Of a stretch of DNA of 64,000 nucleotides, positions 9,329 through 20,904 are shown piece by piece. The stretch is from Actinomycetes bacterium. GTDB lineage: Bacteria > Actinomycetota > Thermoleophilia > Gaiellales > Gaiellaceae. The number at the start of each line of letters is the position of its first letter. Position 1 is the first letter of the stretch. Position numbers and translations under genes: made by a program. Location of the stretch: contig JANYJX010000012.1 in assembly GCA_025358355.1 (NCBI GenBank), positions 1 to 64,000 on the forward strand, given 5' to 3'. The notes below the pieces were generated by a model, which did no database searches, was not told the origin of the DNA, and saw only the letters and a program-made list of their open reading frames with translations.

Positions 9329-9679
9329 CTAGCGCGGTTGCGGATGTGTGCGGCGCCACTCCGGGATGCCCTTCACGATGAAGAGCCGCTCCCCCGGGCG
9401 CACTAGACCGATCCGCCGTGCGGTGCGCGCAAGCTGCTTCAGGCTCGTTGCCTGCTCAACTTCGCGCTCGAGTGTCGCCTTCTGCGCCTCTAGCACCTGG
9501 ACCTGCGACGAGCGCTGCGCAAGGGCGGCACGCGTGTGCGTCCAACTCGAGAGCGGCCGGTAGTAGAGGTACGCAACGAGCACAATCGCGGCGATCGCCC
9601 CCAGGCGACCAAACCTCAACCGCCGAAGGCGCCGCAAACGCTTCTTCGCCGGTCTCGCCGCTTTCTGCCGTCGCGCCAC
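9329..9679 (-). CDS. Septum formation initiator family protein (FtsB/DivIC-like)
   Basis: N-terminal basic + TM + coiled coil, LARTARRIGLVRPGERLFIVKG. Confidence 0.87.
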   Translation of the reverse strand: MARRQKAARPAKKRLRRLRRLRFGRLGAIAAIVLVAYLYYRPLSSWTHTRAALAQRSSQVQVLEAQKATLEREVEQATSLKQLARTARRIGLVRPGERLFIVKGIPEWRRTHPQPR

Positions 9680-9767
9680 GGAGGTAGGTTCGCCGCGCCG
9701 TCAGCTAGACCTTTGACCTCGTTCAAGGGCCGCGACCACGGACCGCTGATGAGACGCGCGCCTGGTT

Positions 9768-9893
9768 CTAGCGCATTCTCGTCTTTGCCTCGAAATACAG
9801 GCCCACCCCGACGCCAAAGAGACCTCCGGCGACCCAACTGAGCTTTCCTTCAAACGGATGCGTCAGAAATGCAGCGGGGTAACCGGCAGACAC
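9768..9893 (-). CDS. Possible 41-aa small membrane protein
   Basis: GTG ORF VSAGYPAAFLTHPFEGKLSWVAGGLFGVGVGLYFEAKTRMR*; below ORF-track cutoff. Confidence 0.3.
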   Translation of the reverse strand: MSAGYPAAFLTHPFEGKLSWVAGGLFGVGVGLYFEAKTRMR

Positions 9894-9903
9894 CTCCGCG
9901 ACG

Positions 9904-11316
9904 TTAGACGACGTCAACCTTGATCACGTTCGTGGAGCCGGGGATGTTGACCGCGGTGCCGGCCGTGATCACGATCCGGTCGCCCGGGTCGACGAGCCCG
10001 CTGGCACGCGCCGCGTCGAGCGAGCGGCCCCAGATGTCCTCGACGTCATTCGCCTCCGGCATCGACATCGGCGTCACACCCCACTCGAGCGCCATGTGGC
10101 GCAGCGAATAGGTGTGATGCGTGCAGCCGATGATCGGTCGCCGCGGGCGAAGCCGGGCGACCGCCGACGCCGTGTTGCCGCTGAACGTCGGCACGACGAT
10201 CGCGCGCGCGCCCAGAGCCTCGGCGATGTCGCAGGCGGCGTTCGACATCGCCTGACCGATCGTCGGCTGCTCATGCGACTTCGGGATCTCGTGGCGGTAG
10301 TCGAGGCTCGGCTCCACGGCAAGCGCGATCTTGTCCATCACCTTCACGGACTCGATCGGATACTCGCCGGCGGCCGTCTCGGCCGAGAGCATCACGGCGG
10401 AGGTGCCGTCGAGCACCGCGTTCGCGACATCGGATGCCTCGGCGCGCGTCGGCTCCGGCGAGTGGATCATTGACTCGAGCATCTGCGTCGCCGTGATCAC
10501 CGGCTTGCCGCGCTCGAGCGCCTTCTGGATGATCCGCTTCTGCAAGAGAGGAACGTCGGCGGCGCCGATCTCGACCCCTAGGTCGCCGCGCGCGACCATC
10601 ACCGCGTGCGACTCGGTGAGGATGTCGTCGAGGGCGAGAACTGCCTCCGCTTTCTCGATCTTCGCGATCGTGTGCGCAGCCGAGCCGGCCGCCTCGATCA
10701 ACGTCCGGAGAGCGCGGACATCGGAGCCGGAACGCACAAACGAGAGGGCGACGAAATCGACGCCGATGTCGAGGGCAAAGTTCAGGTCGTCGATGTCCTT
10801 CCGCGTCAGCGACGGGATCGGCAGCACGACGCCGGGCAGGTTCACACCCTTGTTCGACGAGACGAGCCCGCCGACGATGACCTCGCAGGTCGCGCGGCCG
10901 CGCTCCACGCTCTGCACCCTCAGCCGAACCATCCCGTCGTTGATCAGGATGTCTTTCCCCGGCGTCAGCACGCTGCCGAGCACCGCCGGGCTGACCGGGA
11001 TATCGTCCTCACGCGCAACGTCTTCGCCGGCGATCACGACCGACTCGCCGCGGATCAAGTCGATCGGCTGCGGCAGCTCCCCGACGCGGATCTTCGGCCC
11101 TTGCAGATCCGCAATCAGCGCGATCGCGCGGCCTGCATTGGCCTCCGCCTCGCGCACGTGACGGGCGCGTGTCGCGTGGTCTTCACGCGTGCCGTGCGAC
11201 ATGTTCAAACGGGCGCCGTCGATCCCGGCTTCGATCAGCTGACCGATCATCTCCGGCGTGCACGAGGCAGGACCGATCGTCGCAACGATTTTTGTTCGAC
11301 GGACGTGCGAATTCAC
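9904..11316 (-). CDS. pyk: Pyruvate kinase
   Basis: RRTKIVATIGPASCTPEMI, MVARGDLGVEIG, GKPVITATQMLESMIHSPEPTRAEASDVANAVLDGTSAVMLSAETAAGEYP. Confidence 0.97.
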   Translation of the reverse strand: MNSHVRRTKIVATIGPASCTPEMIGQLIEAGIDGARLNMSHGTREDHATRARHVREAEANAGRAIALIADLQGPKIRVGELPQPIDLIRGESVVIAGEDVAREDDIPVSPAVLGSVLTPGKDILINDGMVRLRVQSVERGRATCEVIVGGLVSSNKGVNLPGVVLPIPSLTRKDIDDLNFALDIGVDFVALSFVRSGSDVRALRTLIEAAGSAAHTIAKIEKAEAVLALDDILTESHAVMVARGDLGVEIGAADVPLLQKRIIQKALERGKPVITATQMLESMIHSPEPTRAEASDVANAVLDGTSAVMLSAETAAGEYPIESVKVMDKIALAVEPSLDYRHEIPKSHEQPTIGQAMSNAACDIAEALGARAIVVPTFSGNTASAVARLRPRRPIIGCTHHTYSLRHMALEWGVTPMSMPEANDVEDIWGRSLDAARASGLVDPGDRIVITAGTAVNIPGSTNVIKVDVV

Positions 11317-11357
11317 GGGCCTACCCTATAGACGCCGCCGCGAAAGCCGTGCAGGTG

Positions 11358-13441
<2,084 letters not shown>

Positions 13442-13445
13442 CGGT

Positions 13446-14471
13446 CTAGCCGGTGGTCGTGCTCGGTGTCGTCGCCGCCGCAGGCGGCTCGAACCCGAGC
13501 GCGTACTTGACCTTGCCGTCGTAGATCTTCGTCAGATTCGTCGACCACGCGGTGAGCGCGGCGTTCTTCTTCGAATCAAGAAGCGTTTTCGTGATCTGCT
13601 TCGAGACTTCGTCGTACGTCTTCGTCTTCGCCGGCTTCAGATCCTCGACGGGTTTGATGATGAAGTAGCCGTACTGCTTCGAGTGCACGGGCGTCGAGAA
13701 TGTCCCGGTCTTGAGCGAGAACGCGACCTTTTCGTACTCCGGCACCGTCTGGCCCTTCGTGACGTTCAGCGTCCCGCCCTGCTGATTCGTGCCGGTGTCA
13801 AGCGAGCTCTTCTTCTCGAGCGTCGCAAAGTCGGCGCCTGCCTTGAGCTGCGCGTAGATCGCGTTCGCCTTGGCGAGATCCTTCACGAGAATGTGCCGCA
13901 TCAGGCGCGACTCGGCTGTCGTGTACGTCGACGAGGTCTTGTTCTTCTCGTAATCCGCCTTCGCCTCGGCCGGCGTGACCGTGATGTCCTTCGTGATCGC
14001 GCTCGCGAGTTTGTTGACGAGCAGCTGCACGCGCGCAGTTTGGCGGTACTGCGAGAGCGAGCTGCCCTGCTTTGTCAGCGCGGCTTCAAACTTCGACTTG
14101 CTGCCACCGAAATTCTGCTTCTCGACATCAGTGATGCTCTTGTCGACACCAGCATCGGTGATCACGATGCCGAGCTTCTTCGCCTGCTGCGAGTACTGCT
14201 CCTGGCGCACGAGGTACGCGACAGCCCGTTGCTGCAGCGCCTGATACTGGCTTGAGCCGGCCTGCGGAAACGTCTGCGGCGGCGTCTGCAGCTTGTACGA
14301 CGACTTCGTCTGCACGAGCAGTGCGTCGAGATCGCCTCGCGTGATCTTGGTGCCATCGACGACCGCGACTGCGTCGGGCGAGATGGTGCTGCCGCCACAG
14401 CCAGCGACCACAAAGACACCGACGGTAAGAAGGGCGACAAGCGTCGCGAGCGTGAGGCGATGTCTGGTCAT
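13446..14471 (-). CDS. PrsA/SurA-like peptidylprolyl isomerase lipoprotein
   Basis: Lipobox VVAGCGGS; SurA_N-like N-terminus; rotamase-like domain MRHILVKDLAKANAIYAQLKAGADFATLEKKSSLDTGTNQQGGTLN. Confidence 0.88.
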   Translation of the reverse strand: MTRHRLTLATLVALLTVGVFVVAGCGGSTISPDAVAVVDGTKITRGDLDALLVQTKSSYKLQTPPQTFPQAGSSQYQALQQRAVAYLVRQEQYSQQAKKLGIVITDAGVDKSITDVEKQNFGGSKSKFEAALTKQGSSLSQYRQTARVQLLVNKLASAITKDITVTPAEAKADYEKNKTSSTYTTAESRLMRHILVKDLAKANAIYAQLKAGADFATLEKKSSLDTGTNQQGGTLNVTKGQTVPEYEKVAFSLKTGTFSTPVHSKQYGYFIIKPVEDLKPAKTKTYDEVSKQITKTLLDSKKNAALTAWSTNLTKIYDGKVKYALGFEPPAAATTPSTTTG

Positions 14472-14495
14472 AAAAAAGGCGCCGATCCCTACGAA

Positions 14496-17400
14496 CTACG
14501 CTGCTCGACGCGCCTCAACGATAGCAGCGGCTAGCCCAAGCGCATCGTCCAAGCCGTCGGCGCGCACCGAGACCTCGCGCTTGGCAGTCGTATACACCGC
14601 AGCCTCGACGAGCGCGCGCAGCGCGCGCACCTCCTCCGACCCGAACGCGACGGGCCCGATGGTCGCCCGGCCACCGCGGTACACGAGGTAGTCGGCGCCG
14701 ATCCTTGCGATCAGCAGCTTGACCTCTTGGATCGCGAACAGGTTCGCGACCGGCTCGGGTAGCGGCCCGTAGCGATCCTCGGTCGCTAGGCGGAGCTCGC
14801 GCAACTCATCATCCGACTCGACGAGAGCAATGCGCCGGTGAAGGTCGATCTTGAGCGCTTCCGCACCGATGTACGACGCTGGAATGAAGGCATCGACGCG
14901 CGCATCCACACGCACGGGCCGGGTGGCGATGCGCGCCTGACCGGAAAGCTCGGCGACCGCTTCGTTCAGCATCTCGACGTACAGCTCGAAGCCGAGCGCT
15001 GCGACGTGGCCCGATTGCTCGGCCCCGAGCAGGTCGCCGGCGCCGCGGATCTCGAGGTCGCGCATCGCGATCTGGAAGCCGGCGCCGAGCTCCGTGTGAT
15101 CGGCGAGCGTCGAAAGCCGGGAGCGCGCTTCCGGCGTCAACTCGCTCGCGTCCGGATACATCAGGTACGCGTAAGCCGTCTTGTCAGAGCGGCCGACGCG
15201 ACCACGGATTTGGTACAGCTGGCTGAGGCCGAGCGTGTCGGCGCGCTCGACGATCAGCGTGTTCGCCTGTGGGATGTCGAGGCCCGACTCGATGATCGTC
15301 GTCGAGACGAGCACGTCGGCATCGCCCGCGAGGAAGGCGTGCATCCGATCCTCGAGTTCGCGCTCGCCCATTTGCCCGTGTGCAACAAGGAAGCGAAGCG
15401 CCGGGCAGAGCTGCTGGAGCTTGGCCGCCGCCTCGTCGATCGACTCGACGCGGTTGTGGAGGTAGAAGGCCTGGCCGCCACGCGCGTGCTCGCGCTCGAG
15501 CGCGGTGCGGATTACGTCCTCGTCGTACTCGCCGACGGTCGTCCGGATCGGCACGCGCCCGTCGGGCGGCGTCTCGATGATCGAGATGTCGCGCAGACCC
15601 GAGAGTGACATGTGCAGCGTGCGCGGGATCGGCGTCGCAGAGAGCGCGAGCACGTCAACTTCGAGCCGCAGCGACCGCAGCAGCTCCTTCTGCGCGACGC
15701 CGAAGCGCTGCTCCTCGTCGAGGATCACGATGCCGAGGTCTTTCGCGATCACGTCGCGCGAGAGCACGCGATGCGTTCCGACGAGCACGTCGACCTTGCC
15801 TGCGGCAAAGTCGGCCAGCACCTTCTTCGTGTCGGCCGCGCTGCGGAAGCGTGAGACCATCTCTACGCGCACCGGGAAGTCGCGGAAGCGGTCGCGGAAC
15901 GTGTTCCAGTGCTGCTCGGCAAGGATCGTCGTCGGGCAGAGGACGAGCGCCTGCTTGCCGTTGACGGCGACCGCGAACGCGGCGCGCACTGCCACCTCGG
16001 TCTTACCGAAGCCGACGTCGCCGCAGACGAGCCTGTCCATCGGCCGATCCGACTCGAGATCTTCCTTGACCGCCTCGATCGCGCGTGCCTGATCCTCGGT
16101 CTCGCGGTACGGGAACGACGCTTCGAGCCGTTCGAGCCAGTCATTCGCAAGGTCGAACGAGACACCGGGCGCGCGTTGCCGCTCGGCGTACAGCTTGATC
16201 AGCTCGCCGGCGAGCTCGCGCACGGATTCGCGCGCGCGCGTCTTGAGGTTCTGCCACGCCTTGCCACCGAGCTTCGACAGCGTCGGCGCCTTCGTATCCG
16301 CACCGATGTACTTCGATAGCTTGCCGAGCTGCTCGTGCGGGACGTAGACGCGATCTTCGCCGCGGAACGCGAGGAACAGGTAGTCGCGCGTGACGCCCGC
16401 TACTTCCTTCGTCTCGAACCCGATCAGCTTGCCGACGCCGTGATCCTCGTGAACGACGTAGTCGCCCGTGCGCAGATCGGCGAACGAGGCGAGCGCCTTG
16501 CCGAGCCGCGCGTCCGCCCGCGGCGGGCGCTTGCGGAAAACCTGGCCGTCCGGGAGCAGCACGAGCCCGAGCTCGCGCCACACAAATCCGCGCCGTGCGG
16601 CCGAGACGGCGAAGTAGAGCTCTGGCTCTTTGCGGATGCTCGACCCGGCTTCGAGCACCTCCGGCTTCACCTTGCGCAGGAGCGCGGCCTGACGGAGCGC
16701 CTCACCGCGGTGCGGGAAGGCGACGACCACGCGCTGGCCCGCGCGCAGGAATCCCTGGAGCTCGACCTCGGCCTCCGCGATGCCGCGCGCCGCGATCGCA
16801 GGTCGCTGCGCCTCGAACCCGAACGGCTGCCCGCGCGGGAACGGATCGAGCTCGGACGCTTCGCCGAGATCGAGCGGAGCAAGACCTTCCTCCTCCCAGA
16901 CGTGCCGCACGTCGTCGGGCTTCCACACGAAATCCGGTGAACGGTCGACCGGCGGCACGAGATCGTCCGGGAGCACTGGCCCGTCGCTCAGCGTCACCTC
17001 GACGAGATCGCCGCGCCGCTCGGCAGCGGGGTAGATCACCGCGCCGTCGACAGGATGGAGCGCGCGCTGCGTGAACGGCGAGAACGCCCTGACCTGCTCG
17101 ATCTCGTCACCGAAGAGCTCGACGCGCAGCGGCTCGCGACCGGTCGACGGGAAGACATCGACGATGCCGCCGCGGACGGCGAACTGGCCGCGCTCGGCGA
17201 CCCTGTCGACTCGCGCGTAACCGGCAAAGGCGAGCAGCTCGGCGAGGCCGTCCGTTCCTGGCTCGTCCCCGACGGCGAGCTGAAGCGGTGCGGGACGAAA
17301 ATCGACGGGTGGCAGCCCTTCCGCAAGCGCCTGCGCGGACGCGCACACAAGCCCGCCTCGCGCGAGCACGTCGAGTGCGCGTGCCCGCTCGCCCACGAGA

Positions 17401-17690
17401 TGCGGCGGCGGCTCGAGTCCCGAGGCGTGACTCACACCGCGGCTCGGCAGCAGCGCGATCAGCTCGGGATTGGCGAACCACCCGGCGGCGTCGGCTGCGT
17501 CGCGCGCGTCGGCGTCCTCGGGCAGGAGCACGAGTAGCGCGCGGCCAAGATCGGCGTGCAGGGCCGTGAGAACGAGCGGCAGCACCGGCTCCGAAACCCG
17601 CGCGCGCGCAGGCATCGCGTCCACAAAGGCCCGAAACCGTTCGTGACGCGAGAGCTCAACGACGAAGCTGTGAAGAGGGGTCTGGTCCAT
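14496..17690 (-). CDS. mfd: Transcription-repair coupling factor Mfd
   Basis: CarD-like/RID (GDYVVHEDHGVGKLIGFE), SF2 helicase motifs (GDVGFGKTEVAVRAAF, ILDEEQRFGV, SATPIPRTLHMS); start MDQTPLHSF. Confidence 0.97.
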   Translation of the reverse strand: MDQTPLHSFVVELSRHERFRAFVDAMPARARVSEPVLPLVLTALHADLGRALLVLLPEDADARDAADAAGWFANPELIALLPSRGVSHASGLEPPPHLVGERARALDVLARGGLVCASAQALAEGLPPVDFRPAPLQLAVGDEPGTDGLAELLAFAGYARVDRVAERGQFAVRGGIVDVFPSTGREPLRVELFGDEIEQVRAFSPFTQRALHPVDGAVIYPAAERRGDLVEVTLSDGPVLPDDLVPPVDRSPDFVWKPDDVRHVWEEEGLAPLDLGEASELDPFPRGQPFGFEAQRPAIAARGIAEAEVELQGFLRAGQRVVVAFPHRGEALRQAALLRKVKPEVLEAGSSIRKEPELYFAVSAARRGFVWRELGLVLLPDGQVFRKRPPRADARLGKALASFADLRTGDYVVHEDHGVGKLIGFETKEVAGVTRDYLFLAFRGEDRVYVPHEQLGKLSKYIGADTKAPTLSKLGGKAWQNLKTRARESVRELAGELIKLYAERQRAPGVSFDLANDWLERLEASFPYRETEDQARAIEAVKEDLESDRPMDRLVCGDVGFGKTEVAVRAAFAVAVNGKQALVLCPTTILAEQHWNTFRDRFRDFPVRVEMVSRFRSAADTKKVLADFAAGKVDVLVGTHRVLSRDVIAKDLGIVILDEEQRFGVAQKELLRSLRLEVDVLALSATPIPRTLHMSLSGLRDISIIETPPDGRVPIRTTVGEYDEDVIRTALEREHARGGQAFYLHNRVESIDEAAAKLQQLCPALRFLVAHGQMGERELEDRMHAFLAGDADVLVSTTIIESGLDIPQANTLIVERADTLGLSQLYQIRGRVGRSDKTAYAYLMYPDASELTPEARSRLSTLADHTELGAGFQIAMRDLEIRGAGDLLGAEQSGHVAALGFELYVEMLNEAVAELSGQARIATRPVRVDARVDAFIPASYIGAEALKIDLHRRIALVESDDELRELRLATEDRYGPLPEPVANLFAIQEVKLLIARIGADYLVYRGGRATIGPVAFGSEEVRALRALVEAAVYTTAKREVSVRADGLDDALGLAAAIVEARRAA

Positions 17691-17770
17691 GCAAACGGCG
17701 GGAATCGCCTCCCGCGCGGTGATCGTAGCCGGCGGCGACGCAGTGCCCGAAACCTCCCCACGGGCGTCCC

Positions 17771-17812
17771 GGTGCCCCTCCAACCTGCCCCAGGGGCACC
17801 CCCGGTGCCCCT
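17771..17812 (-). repeat. Three-arm inverted repeat: AGGGGCACC-GGG-GGTGCCCCT-N12-AGGGGCACC (minus-strand sense)
   Basis: Perfect 9-nt arms at 17771-17779, 17792-17800 (opposite orientation), 17804-17812. Confidence 0.85.
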
Positions 17813-17864
17813 ACAGACACGCTACTAGGCAAACCGTCACGTGTCTGTGTCAACTCTGTGTCAA
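17813..17864 (-). promoter_or_regulatory. Putative mfd promoter region with 9-bp inverted repeat and duplicated TTGACA
   Basis: ACAGACACG (17813-17821)/CGTGTCTGT (17840-17848) inverted repeat; tandem CTGTGTCAACT/A carrying two TTGACA hexamers on the minus strand. Confidence 0.45.
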
Positions 17865-17905
17865 CACTGCGACGGCACGATCGGCCGGGACACGGAGAAG
17901 CGAAA

Positions 17906-18499
17906 TCAGTTAACCGTCGCGCGAGCCCGCTCCAGACCATCGCGCGCGAGCATCCCGACCGCATCGGCAGCGCGAACAACGATCTCGCGGCTGTCGTCCT
18001 CGGGCTCGAACGGCGACAAGACGTAGTCAGCAACAGGCCGCGGATCGCCGCGTTCCGGCCGCCCAACCCCAACACGCAGGCGCAGGAACTCCTGAGAACC
18101 GAGTGAGCGCGCGATCGAGCGCAGGCCGTTGTGACCGGCGAGGCCGCCGCCAGCGCGTAGTTGCAGCCGCCCGGTTTCGAGATCGACCTCGTCGTGCACC
18201 ACGAGGATCTGCGCGAGCGGCACCTTGAAAAAGGAAGTCGCCGGCGCCACCGATCTGCCAGACTCATTCATGAATGTCTCGGGCTTGAGCAGCGCGAGCC
18301 GCGTATCACCTACGCGAACCTCGGCGAGTCGACCGCTGAACTTGCCTTTGAACGACGCGCCGTGCCGCTGACCCAGTTCGTCGATGATCTGCCAGCCGAC
18401 GTTGTGACGGTCGCGTTCGTACTCGCGGCCAGGGTTGCCGAGCCCGACGACGAGGAAGTCGAGCGTCGAGGCAGGAGCGCCTCGACGGAAGAGCGCCAA
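17906..18499 (-). CDS. pth: Peptidyl-tRNA hydrolase
   Basis: LVVGLGNPGREYERDRHNVGWQIID, KPETFMNESG, VVHDEVDLETGRLQLRAGGGLAGHNGLRSI. Confidence 0.97.
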   Translation of the reverse strand: MALFRRGAPASTLDFLVVGLGNPGREYERDRHNVGWQIIDELGQRHGASFKGKFSGRLAEVRVGDTRLALLKPETFMNESGRSVAPATSFFKVPLAQILVVHDEVDLETGRLQLRAGGGLAGHNGLRSIARSLGSQEFLRLRVGVGRPERGDPRPVADYVLSPFEPEDDSREIVVRAADAVGMLARDGLERARATVN

Positions 18500-18501
18500 G
18501 G

Positions 18502-19182
18502 TTATCCCTCGGAGTCGGGGTCGTCCGAGCCGGCGCCGTCGTCTGCTGCGGAAGCCTCGGACGCGGCCTCAGCAAGAGCAGCATCGGCTTCCTCCTCGGC
18601 TTCGGTGAGACCGCGAGGCGCCGTACAGGACACGATCACCGTCTCGTGCACATCGTCGAGGAACGTGACGCCCGCAATCGCGGCGATGTCCTCGAGCCGC
18701 AAGGTGCCGCCGATCTCGAGCCCGCCGAGATCGATCTCGATGTGCTCCGGAATGCCTCCGGGGAGTGCCTCGATATTGATCTCGCGGGTGACCTGCTGGA
18801 GCACGCCACCCTGCTTGACGCCGGGCGATTCGCCAACGAGGTGCACCGCGACCGAGGCCTGGATCGTCTGGTCGAGCCGAACCTCGTGAAAGTCGATGTG
18901 CGTGATGAAGCCTCTGACCGCGTGGCGTTGGTAGTCCTTGAGCACCGCGTGATGCGGAGTCGTCTGCCCGTCGAAGACGACGTCGACGATCGCGTGGAGT
19001 CCCGACGTGCCCGTCAGAGCAGCCCGCAGGTCGCGCTCACCGACCACGAGCGGGCGCGTGTGGCCCTTGCCGTAGAGCACGCCGGGGATGAGCCCTTCCT
19101 TGCGCAGCCGGCGGACGCGTCGCGAGCCGAGCGAGTCGGCATCGCGCTCTTTGACCTCCAGGCGAATTCTGTCTCCGGACAC
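18502..19182 (-). CDS. rplY: 50S ribosomal protein L25/general stress protein Ctc
   Basis: VRRLRKEGLIPGVLYGKG; HIDFHEVRLDQTIQASVAVHLVGESPGVKQGGVL; TL5/CTC C-domain. Confidence 0.94.
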   Translation of the reverse strand: MSGDRIRLEVKERDADSLGSRRVRRLRKEGLIPGVLYGKGHTRPLVVGERDLRAALTGTSGLHAIVDVVFDGQTTPHHAVLKDYQRHAVRGFITHIDFHEVRLDQTIQASVAVHLVGESPGVKQGGVLQQVTREINIEALPGGIPEHIEIDLGGLEIGGTLRLEDIAAIAGVTFLDDVHETVIVSCTAPRGLTEAEEEADAALAEAASEASAADDGAGSDDPDSEG

Positions 19183-19272
19183 GGCGGCGAATAGTAGCGG
19201 AGACCAACTCGCCCGCCCTCAACAACCGCTGCAGCGACCTGTGCCGACCCGCGGCGACCGCCGGGGCGGCTG

Positions 19273-19725
19273 CTACTTGGTTGTGGTCTTGGTGCCGGGC
19301 GCGACCGGCGGAGCCGGGCATTTCACGCCTTTGCTGCTCTTGATCACGGCGCAGCTGTCGGCGATTTGCTTGTCGCCCTGGCGTGCGCGGAGCAGGCTGA
19401 GCACGTCACTCGCGACGCTGACGTAGTACGTCTGCCCGTCGGTGCTGACGTTGAGATCGACGGCGAGGCCGAGCGCGAGATCGTCGGCAAGCGCCGGCGA
19501 GATGACATCCGCGACATGCTCGGTGTAGCGGCTGTGCGCCGACTTGTAGGCCTGCTCGCCCTTGTCGATCAGGTTGAGCGCGGCCGTCGTCGTGGCCGCG
19601 CGAGTGCTCGCCGAGGTCGTCGACTTCTTCCCGTGCAGGATCTGCGGCAGGATCAGCACCGCGAATAACGCGAGCGCGATCAGTGGCAGAAACTTGCGAA
19701 TCTCGGGCGGCACGGGCGACACCAT
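19273..19725 (-). CDS. Hypothetical membrane-anchored protein
   Basis: MVSPVPPEIRKFLPLIALALFAVLILPQILHGKK TM anchor, conserved-looking C-terminal domain. Confidence 0.6.
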   Translation of the reverse strand: MVSPVPPEIRKFLPLIALALFAVLILPQILHGKKSTTSASTRAATTTAALNLIDKGEQAYKSAHSRYTEHVADVISPALADDLALGLAVDLNVSTDGQTYYVSVASDVLSLLRARQGDKQIADSCAVIKSSKGVKCPAPPVAPGTKTTTK

Positions 19726-19848
19726 AGACGCCAGAGGGTCACGGTGTCGATTCTTGTCGCTTGTCAGTTCCGTCGGCCCGCCATACAACGAGCTGGAGCT
19801 AACTTGGTCAGCGCGTCGTTCAGCCGCCGCATGAGCTTCCGGTGCCGT

Positions 19849-20904
19849 CTAGAAGAGCTGGTTTTCGCCGCCGAAGATTGCTGAGACGGACTCGTCGGCG
19901 AAGACGTTCATGATCGTCTCGGCGAGCAACCCGGACACGGTCAGGATGGTCAGATTCGCTGGCTTGCGCAGCGGGTCGATCGGCACGGTGTCGGTGACGA
20001 CAATTCCCTCGACCTCCGCCTCCGCAAAACGTTCGAGCGCGTCGCCGGAGAAGACTCCATGGGTCGCGAAGACCCACACGGCGCGGGCACCCTGCTTGCG
20101 CAGCGCCTCGACGTTCGCGAGCAGCGTGCCGCCCGTCATGATCATGTCGTCGCCGACGATCGCGACCTTGTCGCGCACGCGGCCGGTGACCTCGCTCACC
20201 TCGACACGATCGTGCGCAGGGCGAGTCTTGTGGATGATCGCGAACTCGGCGTCGATCATCTCGGCGAAACGAACCGCCATCTTGGCGCGCCCCGCGTCGG
20301 GCGACACCGACACCACATCGGATCCGGTCAGCCCGAGATCGCGGAAGTGCTGGGCGAACAGCGGTAGCGCGGTCATGTGGTCGACGGGGATCGTGAAGAA
20401 ACCCTGGATCTGGCCGGCGTGGAGATCCATCGTCAGCACGCGATCGGCGCCGGCGAGCTGGAGCATGTCCGCGACGTACCTGGCCGAAATCGGCTCGCGC
20501 GGTTTCGCCTTGCGATCCTGCCGGGCGTACGGGAAGAGCGGCGCGACCGCCGTGATCCGCTTCGCCGAGGCGAGCTTGGCGGCCTGGATCATGAACACCA
20601 GCTCCATCAGGTTCCGGTCGACGGGGAGGCAGCCGGTCTGGACGACGAACACGTCAGCGCCGCGGATCGACTCGCAGTAGCGGACATACGTCTCGTCGTT
20701 CGCGAAGGTCGCGAGCTCGATCTCGCCGAGCTCGATGCCGATCCGCTCGGCGATCTTCTCCGCAAGCTCCGGGTGGGAGCGGCCCGAGAAGACCATCAGC
20801 CGCTTCTGCGGCGTCAGCGGCATCGCGTGACCTGTGGTCACGCCGACCTCCGGGATCGTCGGATCGATGCCGGGCAACGTCTGCTCAATCGTCGCGCTTT
20901 CCAC
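19849..20904 (-). CDS. prs: Ribose-phosphate pyrophosphokinase
   Basis: FANDETYVRYCESIRGADVFVVQ, FPYARQDRKAKPREPISARYVADML, VSPDAGRAKMAVRFAE, VGDDMIMTGGTL. Confidence 0.96.
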   Translation of the reverse strand: MESATIEQTLPGIDPTIPEVGVTTGHAMPLTPQKRLMVFSGRSHPELAEKIAERIGIELGEIELATFANDETYVRYCESIRGADVFVVQTGCLPVDRNLMELVFMIQAAKLASAKRITAVAPLFPYARQDRKAKPREPISARYVADMLQLAGADRVLTMDLHAGQIQGFFTIPVDHMTALPLFAQHFRDLGLTGSDVVSVSPDAGRAKMAVRFAEMIDAEFAIIHKTRPAHDRVEVSEVTGRVRDKVAIVGDDMIMTGGTLLANVEALRKQGARAVWVFATHGVFSGDALERFAEAEVEGIVVTDTVPIDPLRKPANLTILTVSGLLAETIMNVFADESVSAIFGGENQLF

